A stretch of 42,422 nucleotides of DNA from DAOWHW01 sp964493265. GTDB lineage: Archaea; Nanobdellota; Nanobdellia; Pacearchaeales; UBA284. Position numbers and translations under genes: made by a program. Under the pieces are notes generated by a model. It had not been told where the DNA came from. It made no database searches and saw only the letters and a list, made by a program, of their open reading frames with translations. The stretch spans positions 1 to 42,422 of the forward strand of contig CAZBLY010000003.1 of assembly GCA_964493265.1 (NCBI GenBank), written 5' to 3'. Positions 30,280-39,535 of the stretch are shown here, piece after piece; position 1 is the first letter of the stretch; every line of letters begins with the position of its first letter.

Positions 30280-30951
30280 TTAACTTTTTTCTAAAATTTG
30301 AGCATCAATGCCTTCTTCTTTACAAAGCTCAACAAATTTTTCTGCATCTTGTCTTGAACCAATTATTGCGCCATAATGCATCGGTATTGCTAAAGTTGGT
30401 TTGATTATTGAAGCTGCCTTGGCTGCTTCTTCTGCATTCATAGTATATGTTCCCCCTATTGGAAGTAGGGCTATGAATGTATTACCTTTTTTACTATATC
30501 CTGTTAATTTTTCCATCTCTTTTATTATATCAGTGTCTCCTGCATGATAAATAACTGTGTTATTTTCCTGAATTATATAACCAACCCATCTTTCTGATTT
30601 TGGATGGAACTTCTTGTTTAGATTGTATGCTTCAATGGCTCTAATTCTAATTTCACCTATATCAATTTCAATTCCTGGCTCTATTAATTCAATACTGATT
30701 TTTTTCCCAACTCTTACTATTTTGCTTTGGCAGTCAGCTGTACAAATTATCACTGTTCCATCTTTGACAATTTTTTCTATGTCTTGCTGGGAACAATGAT
30801 CATAATGACTATGTGTTAAAAGAATAATATCTGCATCAGCTTTATTTTCTGTTGTAAGTTGATAAGGGTCTATATAAAGAACTTTATTTTTTATAATAAT
30901 TTTAAATGATGCATGGCCAAGCCAATCTATATTTAGATTATTTATTTTCAT
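30280..30951 (-). CDS. MBL-fold metal-dependent hydrolase (UlaG-like/UPF0173)
   Basis: A 223-aa metallo-beta-lactamase-fold protein. It starts with IDWLGHASFKI and has the metal motif THSHYDHCS, then HAGDTD and PMHYG, in the order seen in the UPF0173/UlaG-like group. These proteins bind two metal ions and hydrolyse ester or phosphodiester bonds, but substrates of this group are mostly unknown. A weak AGAGGA ribosome-binding site precedes the ATG, and the gene lies 29 nt after the upstream membrane-protein gene, so the two are likely co-transcribed. Confidence 0.85.
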   Translation of the reverse strand: MKINNLNIDWLGHASFKIIIKNKVLYIDPYQLTTENKADADIILLTHSHYDHCSQQDIEKIVKDGTVIICTADCQSKIVRVGKKISIELIEPGIEIDIGEIRIRAIEAYNLNKKFHPKSERWVGYIIQENNTVIYHAGDTDIIKEMEKLTGYSKKGNTFIALLPIGGTYTMNAEEAAKAASIIKPTLAIPMHYGAIIGSRQDAEKFVELCKEEGIDAQILEKS

Positions 30952-30980
30952 TCTTTCCTCTTTCTTTTAATTTTTTGTTT

Positions 30981-31439
30981 TTATCTATTTCTTATGTAAA
31001 GAATACTAGAAATTATATTAAGTGCTCCTGATACTAATCTACCTGATAATATTGAAACTATTCCTACAATCAATAAAATATACCAAACTTTCTTTTTATG
31101 TTCCAATGCATACAATGTAAAAATATTTATAACTGCTAAAACAAGCCAGATCAAAGCTATTGCAAATAATATGGTTGAAATAGAACCAAACATTGCGGCT
31201 GCTTCAGGATAATCAGCTAAAGACTGTTGTATTTGATCTAAAATCTGATCTTTTGCTACAAATATATATACTGCATAAACAACAAGAAATATCATTGCAA
31301 TAACACTTAAAACCAATGCGGCTTTACGTTTTCCTTTGCTTCTCTTTTTTATTACTGTTCTTACTTTCTTTATTTTCTTTGCTTTTACTTTTGTTTTTTT
31401 CCTAGTTTTCTTTTTAGATTTTTTCTTTTTCTTTGCCAT
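30981..31439 (-). CDS. Membrane protein with lysine-rich N-terminus
   Basis: A 152-aa protein. The first 39 residues are almost all Lys/Arg/Thr/Val (MAKKKKKSKKKTRKKTK), then three or more hydrophobic segments follow (about 41-60, 88-112 and 118-136). A strongly basic cytoplasmic tail before membrane helices could bind nucleic acid or the acidic membrane face. The gene lies between asnS (58 nt) and the MBL hydrolase (29 nt) in one direction. The function is unknown. Confidence 0.65.
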   Translation of the reverse strand: MAKKKKKSKKKTRKKTKVKAKKIKKVRTVIKKRSKGKRKAALVLSVIAMIFLVVYAVYIFVAKDQILDQIQQSLADYPEAAAMFGSISTILFAIALIWLVLAVINIFTLYALEHKKKVWYILLIVGIVSILSGRLVSGALNIISSILYIRNR

Positions 31440-31497
31440 TTTTGTTTTTTGTTTTATATTTTCTTTTTGTTTTATATTTTAATCAAATGAAAATAAT

Positions 31498-32793
31498 TTA
31501 TGGTTTATATCTTACCATGGTTCTTGGAAAAGCTATTGCCTCTTTTACTGAATCAAGTTTACATATCCAAGCAATAAGTCTTTCAATTCCAAGACCAAAT
31601 CCAGCATGTGGAACAGCGCCATACTTACTTAATTCTAAATACCAATTATAATTTTCAATTTTCTCCCCAGCTTCTTTTAATGATTTTTTTAATTCATTAA
31701 TATTTATATCTCTTTCAGAACCCCCAATCAATTCACACCAACCTTCTGGAACCAATAAATCAAAACATCTTGCTGTTTTTGGATTTTTTTTATCACGAGG
31801 TTTATAGAAAGCCATAACTTCTTTTGGATAATTAGTTACAAAAACAGGCAATCCATAAATTTCAGTTATTTTTTCTTCTTCAATTGTTCTAAGATCTTTT
31901 CCCCAAGGAACTTTCATATTTTTCTTTTGTTTTAATAATTTGAGGGCTTGATCATAAGTAATTCTTGGCCATTTTTTATTTAGATATTTTTTCAATAATG
32001 CTATGTCTCGTTTTAAAAATTCCAGTTGTGGTTTATTTTTTTCAAGAACTTTTTTAATAACATATTTAACGCACGCTTCACCAAGATCCATCAATTCATC
32101 AAGATTCATCCATGCTGCTTCTGCTTCAGCATGCCAATATTCAGATAAATGTCTTATTGTTTTTGATTTTTCTGCCCTGAATGATGGTGCAATAGTATAA
32201 ATTTTTCCTAAACTATACATGCCAGCTTCTGCATGAAATTGCCACGTTTGTGATAAAGATAATTTTTTATTATAATAATTTACTTCAAATAAAGTTTGCC
32301 CAGATTCTGCTACTGAAACTATAAAAGGAGTATGAAATTCATAATAACCATCTTTATTAAAATATTCACGTATTGCTTGAAAAACAGTTGAACGAATTTT
32401 CATTATAGCCTGCATTTTTGGATCCCTAATAGAAAGATGTCTATAATCGAGCAAAAGTTCTGGGCTAAGATACTGTTTGCGAACTTGTAAAGGATATTTT
32501 TCTGCAAGACCAATGATTTTTATTTTTTCAACAATAAGTTCATAACCATTAGGGGCTCTCTTGTCTTCTCTTAAAGAACCAGAAATTTCAATACTGCTTT
32601 CTATTGTCAGTTTATTTGCCTCTTTCCATAATCTTGTTTTTTTCTCTGAAATAACACATTGAATAATGCTGCTTGAGTCTCTAAGGACAAGAAAAACTTT
32701 ATCTTTTAATTTTCGCAATTGATAAACCCAACCTCTAAGATCTACTTTGCCTCTTTTTTTGTTTAATGCCTCTTGTACAGAGATAAATTTCAT
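31498..32793 (-). CDS. asnS: Asparaginyl-tRNA synthetase
   Basis: A 431-aa class IIb synthetase. The N-terminal OB fold (VDLRGWVYQLRKLKDKVFLVLRD) binds the anticodon. Motif 2 is FRAEKSKTIRHLSEYWHAEAE and motif 3 GFGLGIERLIAW; the end FPRTMVRYKP and the GQTLFEV and LIGGSERD elements favour AsnRS over AspRS. It charges tRNA-Asn directly, while the gatD gene in this window shows that Gln-tRNA is made indirectly. Length is normal for archaea. A TATA-like ATATATTTAAA on the plus reading lies at 32812-32822, giving a leaderless start. Confidence 0.9.
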   Translation of the reverse strand: MKFISVQEALNKKRGKVDLRGWVYQLRKLKDKVFLVLRDSSSIIQCVISEKKTRLWKEANKLTIESSIEISGSLREDKRAPNGYELIVEKIKIIGLAEKYPLQVRKQYLSPELLLDYRHLSIRDPKMQAIMKIRSTVFQAIREYFNKDGYYEFHTPFIVSVAESGQTLFEVNYYNKKLSLSQTWQFHAEAGMYSLGKIYTIAPSFRAEKSKTIRHLSEYWHAEAEAAWMNLDELMDLGEACVKYVIKKVLEKNKPQLEFLKRDIALLKKYLNKKWPRITYDQALKLLKQKKNMKVPWGKDLRTIEEEKITEIYGLPVFVTNYPKEVMAFYKPRDKKNPKTARCFDLLVPEGWCELIGGSERDININELKKSLKEAGEKIENYNWYLELSKYGAVPHAGFGLGIERLIAWICKLDSVKEAIAFPRTMVRYKP

Positions 32794-32850
32794 AGAATTA
32801 AAAGAGAAAGAATATATTTAAAGTTTTTGAGTTGCTTTTTTAGTTATTTT

Positions 32851-34296
32851 TTATTTTCCAGTTTCTCCCATTACAAGAAGGGTGTTTGAATAGGACGTAT
32901 TTCTTCTATCCTTGTTATTTGTATAGGCAACAGATGCTCTAGAAAGTGTTAATGTACCCACAGGAACAATCTTACTATATACAATATAAGAAACAACTTT
33001 CTCTTCTCCTGGCATCATATCTCCAAAATTCCACATTAATCTATTTTTTTCTATTTTATCTGGTTTTGCCATACCAAATCTTTCATAAATTTTGTTTATC
33101 ATGTGAGGAAGCCAATCAACACATTTAACATTTTTAATTTCTCTGCCAATATTTTTGACAACAAGAACAATTTTTATTGCAAATTCCCCACCTTTTGTTT
33201 TAATTCTATAGGCTTTCTTTTTTATTATAACTCTTGGTCTTCTCACGAGCCAGATTGCTAAAATAACTATAATTATTAATATCAAAATTATTGCTGGAAT
33301 TGTATAATCGGTATGAACTTCAAGGTTAAAAGTTTCACCTGGCTGAAGTTCTCTTTGCCATTCCCATCTTACTAATATACCAGAAGGTTCCTTAGATGTT
33401 GGTTCTATATTTGAAGAAGTAAAAGCATTTTCAAATCTGTTCTTTACTATTTCAACTATAATAAATCTTGGAGTGTTACCTTCATTCTTTTTGGTAATAG
33501 TATTAGTAAAGCCAAAGAAACCAAAGTTGGTGCTTTCACTTGTTATTAAACTTGTAACTTCTTCTAGTTTAACTATTTTTTTTGTAGTATGTTCATATAC
33601 TTCTCCATCTTTTCCTGTTATAAGATATTTTAATTCAGCTTCATAATCTCCTGCAACAGCTGTTTTAAGTTTTGACGTATCTAATTTAAACTCCATAACT
33701 TTTGATTTTGATTCTGGTCCTAAGTTTAAAGTTATATTTTTTGTTTCTTCTGATTCCAAAATAAAATCAAAATTAATAGTGAATTTAACCTCGTCAAGAT
33801 CAATATTTCTTTTGTTTTCAATATCAAATATAATTTTAGAATCATCTCTTGAAATTACTGCCGGAATGTGGGGTGTCATTATATTATCTAAGGAAAGAAT
33901 TCTTATTTCAAAACCATCTTCAATTATTCCTGTTTTTATAGCTTTAAAATAATAATGGATTTTACATACTTTATCCCTGCATCTATCTTTTAAAGAATCT
34001 TCAGGACGCAAAGTTACAGTAATTGTTCTTTCTTCTCCTGCTGGAAGTTGAAAATCAGAGTTTGGTAGTAATTCTGCTTCAAGAAGAGTATAAATTCTAA
34101 AAACATCATTATAAGAATTTGGATTTCTAACTGTTAAGGTGTATTCTGCTGGAATATTAACATTTTCATATGGAACAACATCATAAATGGTTTGTTTTTT
34201 AAGTTCCATAACTGTTTCGGCCCTAATCAAAGGTAATAATATTAGAAACAAGAATAATACCATAATCAAAAAATAAAATATTACCTTCTTTTTCAT
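32851..34296 (-). CDS. Secreted/membrane protein with beta-rich ectodomain and cytoplasmic domain
   Basis: A 481-aa protein with a signal peptide or N-terminal anchor (about 1-26, ending PLIRAE). The ectodomain of about 300 residues has NEW3/Ig-like features (YTLTVRNPNSYNDVFRIYTL, LPAGEERTITVTLRP). A membrane helix (IPAIILILIIIVILAIWLV, about 329-347) and a second beta-rich domain of about 130 residues (FAIKIVLVVKNIGREIKNV, GDMMPGEEKVVSYIVYS) follow. The two soluble parts are on opposite sides of the membrane if the topology is simple. Such proteins recur in Woese-/Pacearchaeota, but I know no assigned function. It follows rad50 by 67 nt. Confidence 0.75.
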   Translation of the reverse strand: MKKKVIFYFLIMVLFLFLILLPLIRAETVMELKKQTIYDVVPYENVNIPAEYTLTVRNPNSYNDVFRIYTLLEAELLPNSDFQLPAGEERTITVTLRPEDSLKDRCRDKVCKIHYYFKAIKTGIIEDGFEIRILSLDNIMTPHIPAVISRDDSKIIFDIENKRNIDLDEVKFTINFDFILESEETKNITLNLGPESKSKVMEFKLDTSKLKTAVAGDYEAELKYLITGKDGEVYEHTTKKIVKLEEVTSLITSESTNFGFFGFTNTITKKNEGNTPRFIIVEIVKNRFENAFTSSNIEPTSKEPSGILVRWEWQRELQPGETFNLEVHTDYTIPAIILILIIIVILAIWLVRRPRVIIKKKAYRIKTKGGEFAIKIVLVVKNIGREIKNVKCVDWLPHMINKIYERFGMAKPDKIEKNRLMWNFGDMMPGEEKVVSYIVYSKIVPVGTLTLSRASVAYTNNKDRRNTSYSNTLLVMGETGK

Positions 34297-34363
34297 ATTT
34301 TTTATATGCTAATATTGTTTAAATAGTTTATTATTTTTTTCTATTAAATTTCATCAAAAAAAT

Positions 34364-36421
34364 TCATTCAATAATCTTGCTGATATGACCTTGTTTTGCA
34401 AATTTAATAATATGTTCAACAAAAGATTCTATTTTTGATTCGTGACTTACTAAAATAAGTTGCTCAGTTTTTAATTCATATAAAACATCCCGCATTTTAT
34501 TCAATTGTTCAGCAGAAAAACCATCTGTAGGTTCATCTAAAATAAGAAGATTTCTTGTATTAATCTTACTTAACATTGAATTAATTACCTGATTTAATGC
34601 AAGTCTATAAGCAAGAGCCAAGGCTGTTTTCTCACCGCCGCTAAGGTAGTTATAATTAATTTCATAACCGCTTTGTTCTATAATCGGGGTAAATTCAGGA
34701 TTAACTCTTACTTCAAGATGTGAATCATCAACAAGCATCATAAACCATTTTTTAAAAAGAAGATTAAATTCTGCATTAAGTTTTAACATCACTTGTTTTT
34801 CCATCAATTCAATTACCGCAGAAAAATTTTGTTCTAAGAAACTTTGAAAACTTTGCAGTTCAGAAATGTTTTGAGCTATAATCTCTTTTTGATTAATTTC
34901 ATCTTTTAATTCAGTTATTTCTTCTCTTAAATTTTTTAAAGATTGTTCAAAACCTGCTTTTTCCATTAAAATTTTCTTTTCTCTTCTCTGTTTTTCTTCC
35001 AAAATTTCCATGGTTTTTTCATGTTGCTCTTCAAGATTTTTATATTTTTTAAATGTCGTCTTTTCAAATTCTTTTATTTTTTCTAATTCAGATATTTTTT
35101 TCATAATTTCTTTTTTCATATTATAAAGTTTCAATTTTTTTGTTTCTTTTTCATGAAGATTTTTTAATCTGATTTTTGAAGCCGCAATTTCTTTTTCTCG
35201 TTCTGTTATTTCTCTTAATTTTGCTTCTAGTTTTATAAGGTCTTTTTTCAATTCCAACAAACCCGGTTCTTTTCTTTTTACATCCTTTTCAATTTTTTCT
35301 AATTGTTTATTTATGTCGCTTATAATTTGTTCTCGGTGTTCTAATGGGACTTTTTGTTTACAAGTAGGACAAAACCGTAGTTTTGACATCCTTTTAAGAT
35401 CTTGTAAAAATTTTTCTTTGTTTATTTTAAAGGCTACTAATTGCCTCTCTAATATTTTTTCATTATCTTTTCCATTTTTTAGATTATCTTCAATTTCAAA
35501 TTTTTCTTCAGCCAAATCTTTATTTTTTTTAAGAGAAGATAATTCTAATTTAAGCCCTTTAATCATTTTATCTAATTCCTCGTCTTCTTCCTCAATTTCT
35601 TTTATATTGGAATTTTTTTCTTCTAATTCAGTTTCTATTTTTGCTATTTTAATTTTTACTTCATTCAAAACAGAAATGTTTTTTTGTTCCTCTTTTAATT
35701 CATTTTTTAGATTTGTAAGTTCATGCTGTAATTTTATTAAAGGAGAATTTAAATTTTCTATTTTTTTCTTTGCCTCTATTTTTAATTGTATTTTTTTCTT
35801 TAAATTTTCTTTTTTAAAAGTTAGATCTATAAGTTGACCTTTTTTTTCTTTTTGTTTTTCTTTTAGTTCAGAAATAAATATTTCGCTATTATTTAGAATT
35901 CGTTTGTATTTATCAATGTCAAAAACTTTTCTTAAAGTATCTAATCTGATTTCAGTATTTTCTAACATAATTCTTTTCATATCTTCTTGAGGGGTATAAA
36001 CAGTATATCTATAAATAAGCCCTCTTTTTTTCAAAATAGATATGGGATAATTTAAAATTTGAAGAATAAAACCTTTCAATTCTGTAACAGTAAGTTTTTT
36101 CTGATTGCCATCAACTGTAAGAAGAGCATTTAATTGTGTTACTGAATTTTTATCTCTTTTTAAATTTCTTCTTATTATTACCTTACGCTTGCCAACTTCA
36201 ATTTCAACTTCAATATAACCTTCTTTTTTTCCATTTCTTAAAATAGATGCTCCTTCAAGAATGCCTTTTTGAATTCCAAAAAGAGCAAATTCAATAGCAA
36301 GAAGGACCGTGCTTTTACCAGAACCAATATCTCCACTAAGAAGAACCTTGCCTTTTGGAAGCTCGATAATTTCATCAAGATAGCTTCTTATATTATGTAA
36401 TTTTATTTTTTTAATTATCAT
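34364..36421 (-). CDS. rad50: DNA double-strand break repair ATPase Rad50
   Basis: A 685-aa SMC-like ATPase: Walker A GDIGSGKST (30-38), zinc hook CPTC (351-354) in the middle of the coiled coil, signature YLSGGEKTALALA, and Walker B LLILDEPTDGFS near the C-terminus. It pairs with Mre11, encoded 22 nt upstream in the same operon. It is short for archaeal Rad50 (usually about 850-900 aa), meaning shorter coiled-coil arms, but heads and hook are intact. No herA or nurA is visible in the window. Confidence 0.95.
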   Translation of the reverse strand: MIIKKIKLHNIRSYLDEIIELPKGKVLLSGDIGSGKSTVLLAIEFALFGIQKGILEGASILRNGKKEGYIEVEIEVGKRKVIIRRNLKRDKNSVTQLNALLTVDGNQKKLTVTELKGFILQILNYPISILKKRGLIYRYTVYTPQEDMKRIMLENTEIRLDTLRKVFDIDKYKRILNNSEIFISELKEKQKEKKGQLIDLTFKKENLKKKIQLKIEAKKKIENLNSPLIKLQHELTNLKNELKEEQKNISVLNEVKIKIAKIETELEEKNSNIKEIEEEDEELDKMIKGLKLELSSLKKNKDLAEEKFEIEDNLKNGKDNEKILERQLVAFKINKEKFLQDLKRMSKLRFCPTCKQKVPLEHREQIISDINKQLEKIEKDVKRKEPGLLELKKDLIKLEAKLREITEREKEIAASKIRLKNLHEKETKKLKLYNMKKEIMKKISELEKIKEFEKTTFKKYKNLEEQHEKTMEILEEKQRREKKILMEKAGFEQSLKNLREEITELKDEINQKEIIAQNISELQSFQSFLEQNFSAVIELMEKQVMLKLNAEFNLLFKKWFMMLVDDSHLEVRVNPEFTPIIEQSGYEINYNYLSGGEKTALALAYRLALNQVINSMLSKINTRNLLILDEPTDGFSAEQLNKMRDVLYELKTEQLILVSHESKIESFVEHIIKFAKQGHISKIIE

Positions 36422-36443
36422 TTTTTATTTTTTTATTTTATTT

Positions 36444-37703
36444 CTAATCCCATAATTTATCCAGTTTTAATGTCTTTACAGTTTCTTTAGTTAATCTAGA
36501 TGAAAAATCAAAAGATTTTTCCCCTTCATTTTTTTCTATATTAAAAATTCTAACAAAAGACAAAAATTTATCTTTATTTTTTTGTGTTATTATGCCTTCT
36601 TTTAATGCCCTTGCTAAAGAATCCCTTTCAATATCTTCTATGCTTTTTGTTTCAATATCTTCAATTTTTATTTCAAACTCTTTGCTACTAAATTTATTAG
36701 TATTTTTAAGCACACAATAAACCTCCAAAGATAGAAGTTTTTCTTCAATAGAAATAAAATCAAGTTCTGAAGGTTTTCCTTCTTTTAAAACTCCATGAAT
36801 GCGAATAGTAACAATAGCATCTTTTAAATCATATTTTTTAAATTCCTCAAGAATTTTTTGATTAAGAGAGAAAATAGTTTCCTCGTTGGCATCAATATTT
36901 AGATTAATAATTTTTTTTAAATTTAAAGAAATTTTCTTGATATTTTTTTTAGTAATTCTACTTTCTTTATCATTATCGTCTTTTTCAATGATTAAAAAAT
37001 TTGCCGTATGTTGTTGTTCTAGTTCAGAAAAATCACAAGGAAATAAGGCCCCTGTATAAGCGGCTGTTTTTTCCTCTTTTTCAAAAATATTAGCAGAATG
37101 AACATGACCCAAAGCATAATAATCAAAACCAGAAGGCAAATCGCGCATAGTTAAAGATTTTATTCCTTTATTTAGTTTATTTAGTTTATTTGGAAGAAGT
37201 TCAGAAACAGTCGTATGTAGTAATAAAATACTATGAATATTTTTTTCTTTTTTCAATAAAGAAATCTTATTTTTTAATTTTTCAAAATAATCTTTCAATT
37301 CAATAATTTTTTCTTGTTCTAAACTGCCTTTTCTTCCAGCAACACCATAAAATAAAATATTATTATGAATAAATTCTTTTTTTTGAGATAAATCAATACA
37401 TAAACCCGCTTTATCAAAAACAGAAATTATGTTTTTACCACTAATACTATAGTCATGTGAACCGGGAATAACATAACAAGAAATATTTTTTTCTTTTAAT
37501 TCACGTAATTTATCTGCTACATCTTTAAGAATTTCAATAGATGGGATAGCTGTATCAAAAAAATCACCCGCAATTAGAATGAAATCTACTTGTTCAAAAA
37601 TACATTTATTAATAGCTTGCTTAAAAGCTTCAAGATTGAGTGATCTCATCTCTGGTTGCCGCCATGAACCTAGATGACAATCAGCAATATGTGCGAATTT
37701 CAT
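36444..37703 (-). CDS. mre11: DNA repair nuclease Mre11
   Basis: A 419-aa calcineurin-like phosphoesterase. Metal motifs occur in order: D8 and H10 (ADCHLG), GDFFD (46-50), GSHD (81-84), LLHTTV and GHVHSA. Motif GSHD replaces the GNHD seen in many Mre11/SbcD proteins; Ser at this place also occurs in some archaeal members as I recall, so activity is not excluded. The C-terminal part (about 300-419) should hold the capping and Rad50-binding helices. It is the nuclease partner of the rad50 product and is translated from the same transcript. Confidence 0.93.
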   Translation of the reverse strand: MKFAHIADCHLGSWRQPEMRSLNLEAFKQAINKCIFEQVDFILIAGDFFDTAIPSIEILKDVADKLRELKEKNISCYVIPGSHDYSISGKNIISVFDKAGLCIDLSQKKEFIHNNILFYGVAGRKGSLEQEKIIELKDYFEKLKNKISLLKKEKNIHSILLLHTTVSELLPNKLNKLNKGIKSLTMRDLPSGFDYYALGHVHSANIFEKEEKTAAYTGALFPCDFSELEQQHTANFLIIEKDDNDKESRITKKNIKKISLNLKKIINLNIDANEETIFSLNQKILEEFKKYDLKDAIVTIRIHGVLKEGKPSELDFISIEEKLLSLEVYCVLKNTNKFSSKEFEIKIEDIETKSIEDIERDSLARALKEGIITQKNKDKFLSFVRIFNIEKNEGEKSFDFSSRLTKETVKTLKLDKLWD

Positions 37704-37768
37704 TTTCCTTTTTTATTTTTCCCTTAACCTATTTAGTAAAAAAGCTTGTTGTTCTATATTAATTAAAA

Positions 37769-38047
37769 TTATGGTGATGGGGGCTCTGGAATTTTTCCAC
37801 TCTGCTTTGATTTTAGTTCTTTTGGACTTGGTATTTCTAATTTTTCTGGTTCTTCTTGTTCTTGTTCTTTTATTTTTGGTCGAGGAACAAATTCCTTTTT
37901 TGCTTTTAATTTTTCTATTATTTTAGTTGCTTTTTCAATATCTTCCTGATTATAACCTGCATTCATCAAAGAAAGTTTAGCCTCCTCAATGGTTTCGCCC
38001 CTTTCAAGAGCATTTTTTATAGCCGATACCAAATCTTCTTTATTCAT
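37769..38047 (-). CDS. 92-aa protein with UBA-like helical module and proline-rich tail
   Basis: Residues about 3-46 (LVSAIKNALERGETIEEAKL, then AGYNQEDIEKATKIIEKL) look like the small three-helix module, UBA-like in spacing, that is often attached to membrane proteins in DPANN genomes. The rest is charged and ends PSPKELKSKQSGKIPEPPSP, probably disordered. It lies between the RNase J and mre11 genes in one direction (16 and 65 nt gaps). A protein-binding adaptor role is only a guess. Confidence 0.65.
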   Translation of the reverse strand: MNKEDLVSAIKNALERGETIEEAKLSLMNAGYNQEDIEKATKIIEKLKAKKEFVPRPKIKEQEQEEPEKLEIPSPKELKSKQSGKIPEPPSP

Positions 38048-38063
38048 TTTTACCTAATTTTCC

Positions 38064-39419
38064 CTAAGCTAAATTTAATTTTTGACCGTTTTGAAGAATA
38101 TGAACTGTTTTTCCTAATTTATAACCAAGTTCTGTTGCAAGTTCTGCTAATGCGCTCAATTTAGTTATGTCCCCATGAGCAGGAATAATGTGCTGTGGTT
38201 GTAGCATTTCAATCATATCTCTAAGATCTTCTCTAGCACAATGACCAGAGACATGAACGTCTGTAAAAATCCTAACACCTTTGGCTTTAAGTCTTTTTTC
38301 AAGCTGTTTTCTATTTGCTATAGTTATCGGACTAGGAATTATACTAGAGGAAAAAACAACATTATCTCTAGATGAAAATGTGAATGGTAAAACCCCCCGG
38401 GCAAGCCTATCTAATATAGCTCCAGGTTCACCTTGGTGGCCTGTACAAACAATCATATATTTTTTCCTGTTCTTAGAAATTTTTTTTAGAGCTCTTTCAA
38501 GTTGATTTCTATAACTAAGAATTTTAATATCTTTCATAAAAGGAACTAAATTAACTCGAGAAGCTGCCATAACATATTTATGGAGAGATCTACCAAGGAA
38601 CAAAATTTCTCTGTTAAGTTGTTTACCACAATCAACAATGCTTTTTAATCTGGCTATATGGCTAGAGAAAGTTGTTACAACTATCCCGGAATTTTCATTA
38701 GCGGTTGTAAGTAAAACATCTTCAAGAAGACCTCTAGCAATTTTTTCACTTGGAGTTTTTCTTTCTAAATTAGCATAAAGAGATTCAACAACCAAAGCAA
38801 AAACACCTTGCTTAGCTATTTCCTTTAATCTTTTATAATTTGGTTTCTGACCTAAAATAGGATAATTATCAAATTTAAAATCATTAGCATAAATTATTGC
38901 TCCTTTTGGCGTATGTAAAACAATCAGAGCTGCTTGAATAGTTGAATGCGTTATATTAAGAAATTCTATTTTGTATTCTTTACCTCCTTTCTTCCCTTTA
39001 ACAATAAAAGAAGAATTAGGACTTACTGTTCTTAATTTATTTGTAAATTTTATTTTTTCTTGATCTTTAATTAAAGCTTTAAGCACTTCAATAGTGAAGG
39101 GTGTTGCAGCAACTTCAGCCTTATAACGTTGTGCAGTATATGGGATGGCTCCAACATGATCTAAATGTGCATGGCTAACAAACATTGCGCGAACTTTATT
39201 TTCCATACCTTTAATAGCAACATCATTAGGAATAGCATCAATATTTCTCAACTTTCTTTCAGTATAGCCCCCCCTTTTCTGCTCTTCTTCCATTTCAACT
39301 ATTGGAGGCAAATATAAACCAGAATCAAAAATAAAAGCATCATCGCCTACCTCGATTATTGTCATATTTTTGCCAACTTCATTGTAACCGCCAACAGCAT
39401 ATAAGTTTATCATTGTCAT
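38064..39419 (-). CDS. Archaeal ribonuclease J
   Basis: A metallo-beta-lactamase/beta-CASP nuclease of about 451 aa. It starts MINLYAVGGYNEVGKNMT and has the zinc motif SHAHLDHVGAIPY, beta-CASP region FSSHIARLKSIVDCGKQLNREILFLGRSL, VCTGHQGEPGAIL, FSSSIIPSPI, VHVSGHCAREDL and PAHGD. These are diagnostic for archaeal RNase J, a 5'-3' exoribonuclease. The start is ATG 39419 or 39413; a TATA-like ATTATAAA (about 39438-39445) supports a leaderless start there, while an upstream extension to 39494 has no family support. First gene of the series leading to mre11-rad50. Confidence 0.92.
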   Translation of the reverse strand: MTMINLYAVGGYNEVGKNMTIIEVGDDAFIFDSGLYLPPIVEMEEEQKRGGYTERKLRNIDAIPNDVAIKGMENKVRAMFVSHAHLDHVGAIPYTAQRYKAEVAATPFTIEVLKALIKDQEKIKFTNKLRTVSPNSSFIVKGKKGGKEYKIEFLNITHSTIQAALIVLHTPKGAIIYANDFKFDNYPILGQKPNYKRLKEIAKQGVFALVVESLYANLERKTPSEKIARGLLEDVLLTTANENSGIVVTTFSSHIARLKSIVDCGKQLNREILFLGRSLHKYVMAASRVNLVPFMKDIKILSYRNQLERALKKISKNRKKYMIVCTGHQGEPGAILDRLARGVLPFTFSSRDNVVFSSSIIPSPITIANRKQLEKRLKAKGVRIFTDVHVSGHCAREDLRDMIEMLQPQHIIPAHGDITKLSALAELATELGYKLGKTVHILQNGQKLNLA

Positions 39420-39483
39420 ATAAAACAAAGAAAAAATGAATTTATAATTGTTATTACAAAAATATTTAAAGCTATCATTACTG

Positions 39484-39529
39484 TTAAGTGACACAAAAAG
39501 AAAAGATTTAAATATAAGTTATCACTTAA
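39484..39529 (+). promoter_or_regulatory. Promoter of the secreted TPR gene, TATA flanked by inverted 8-mers
   Basis: TTTAAATATAA (39507-39517) is centred about 25 nt before the ATG at 39536. TTAAGTGA (39484-39491) and TCACTTAA (39522-39529) are exact reverse complements on each side of it, a possible operator pair. Confidence 0.5.
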
Positions 39530-39535
39530 GTTCCT

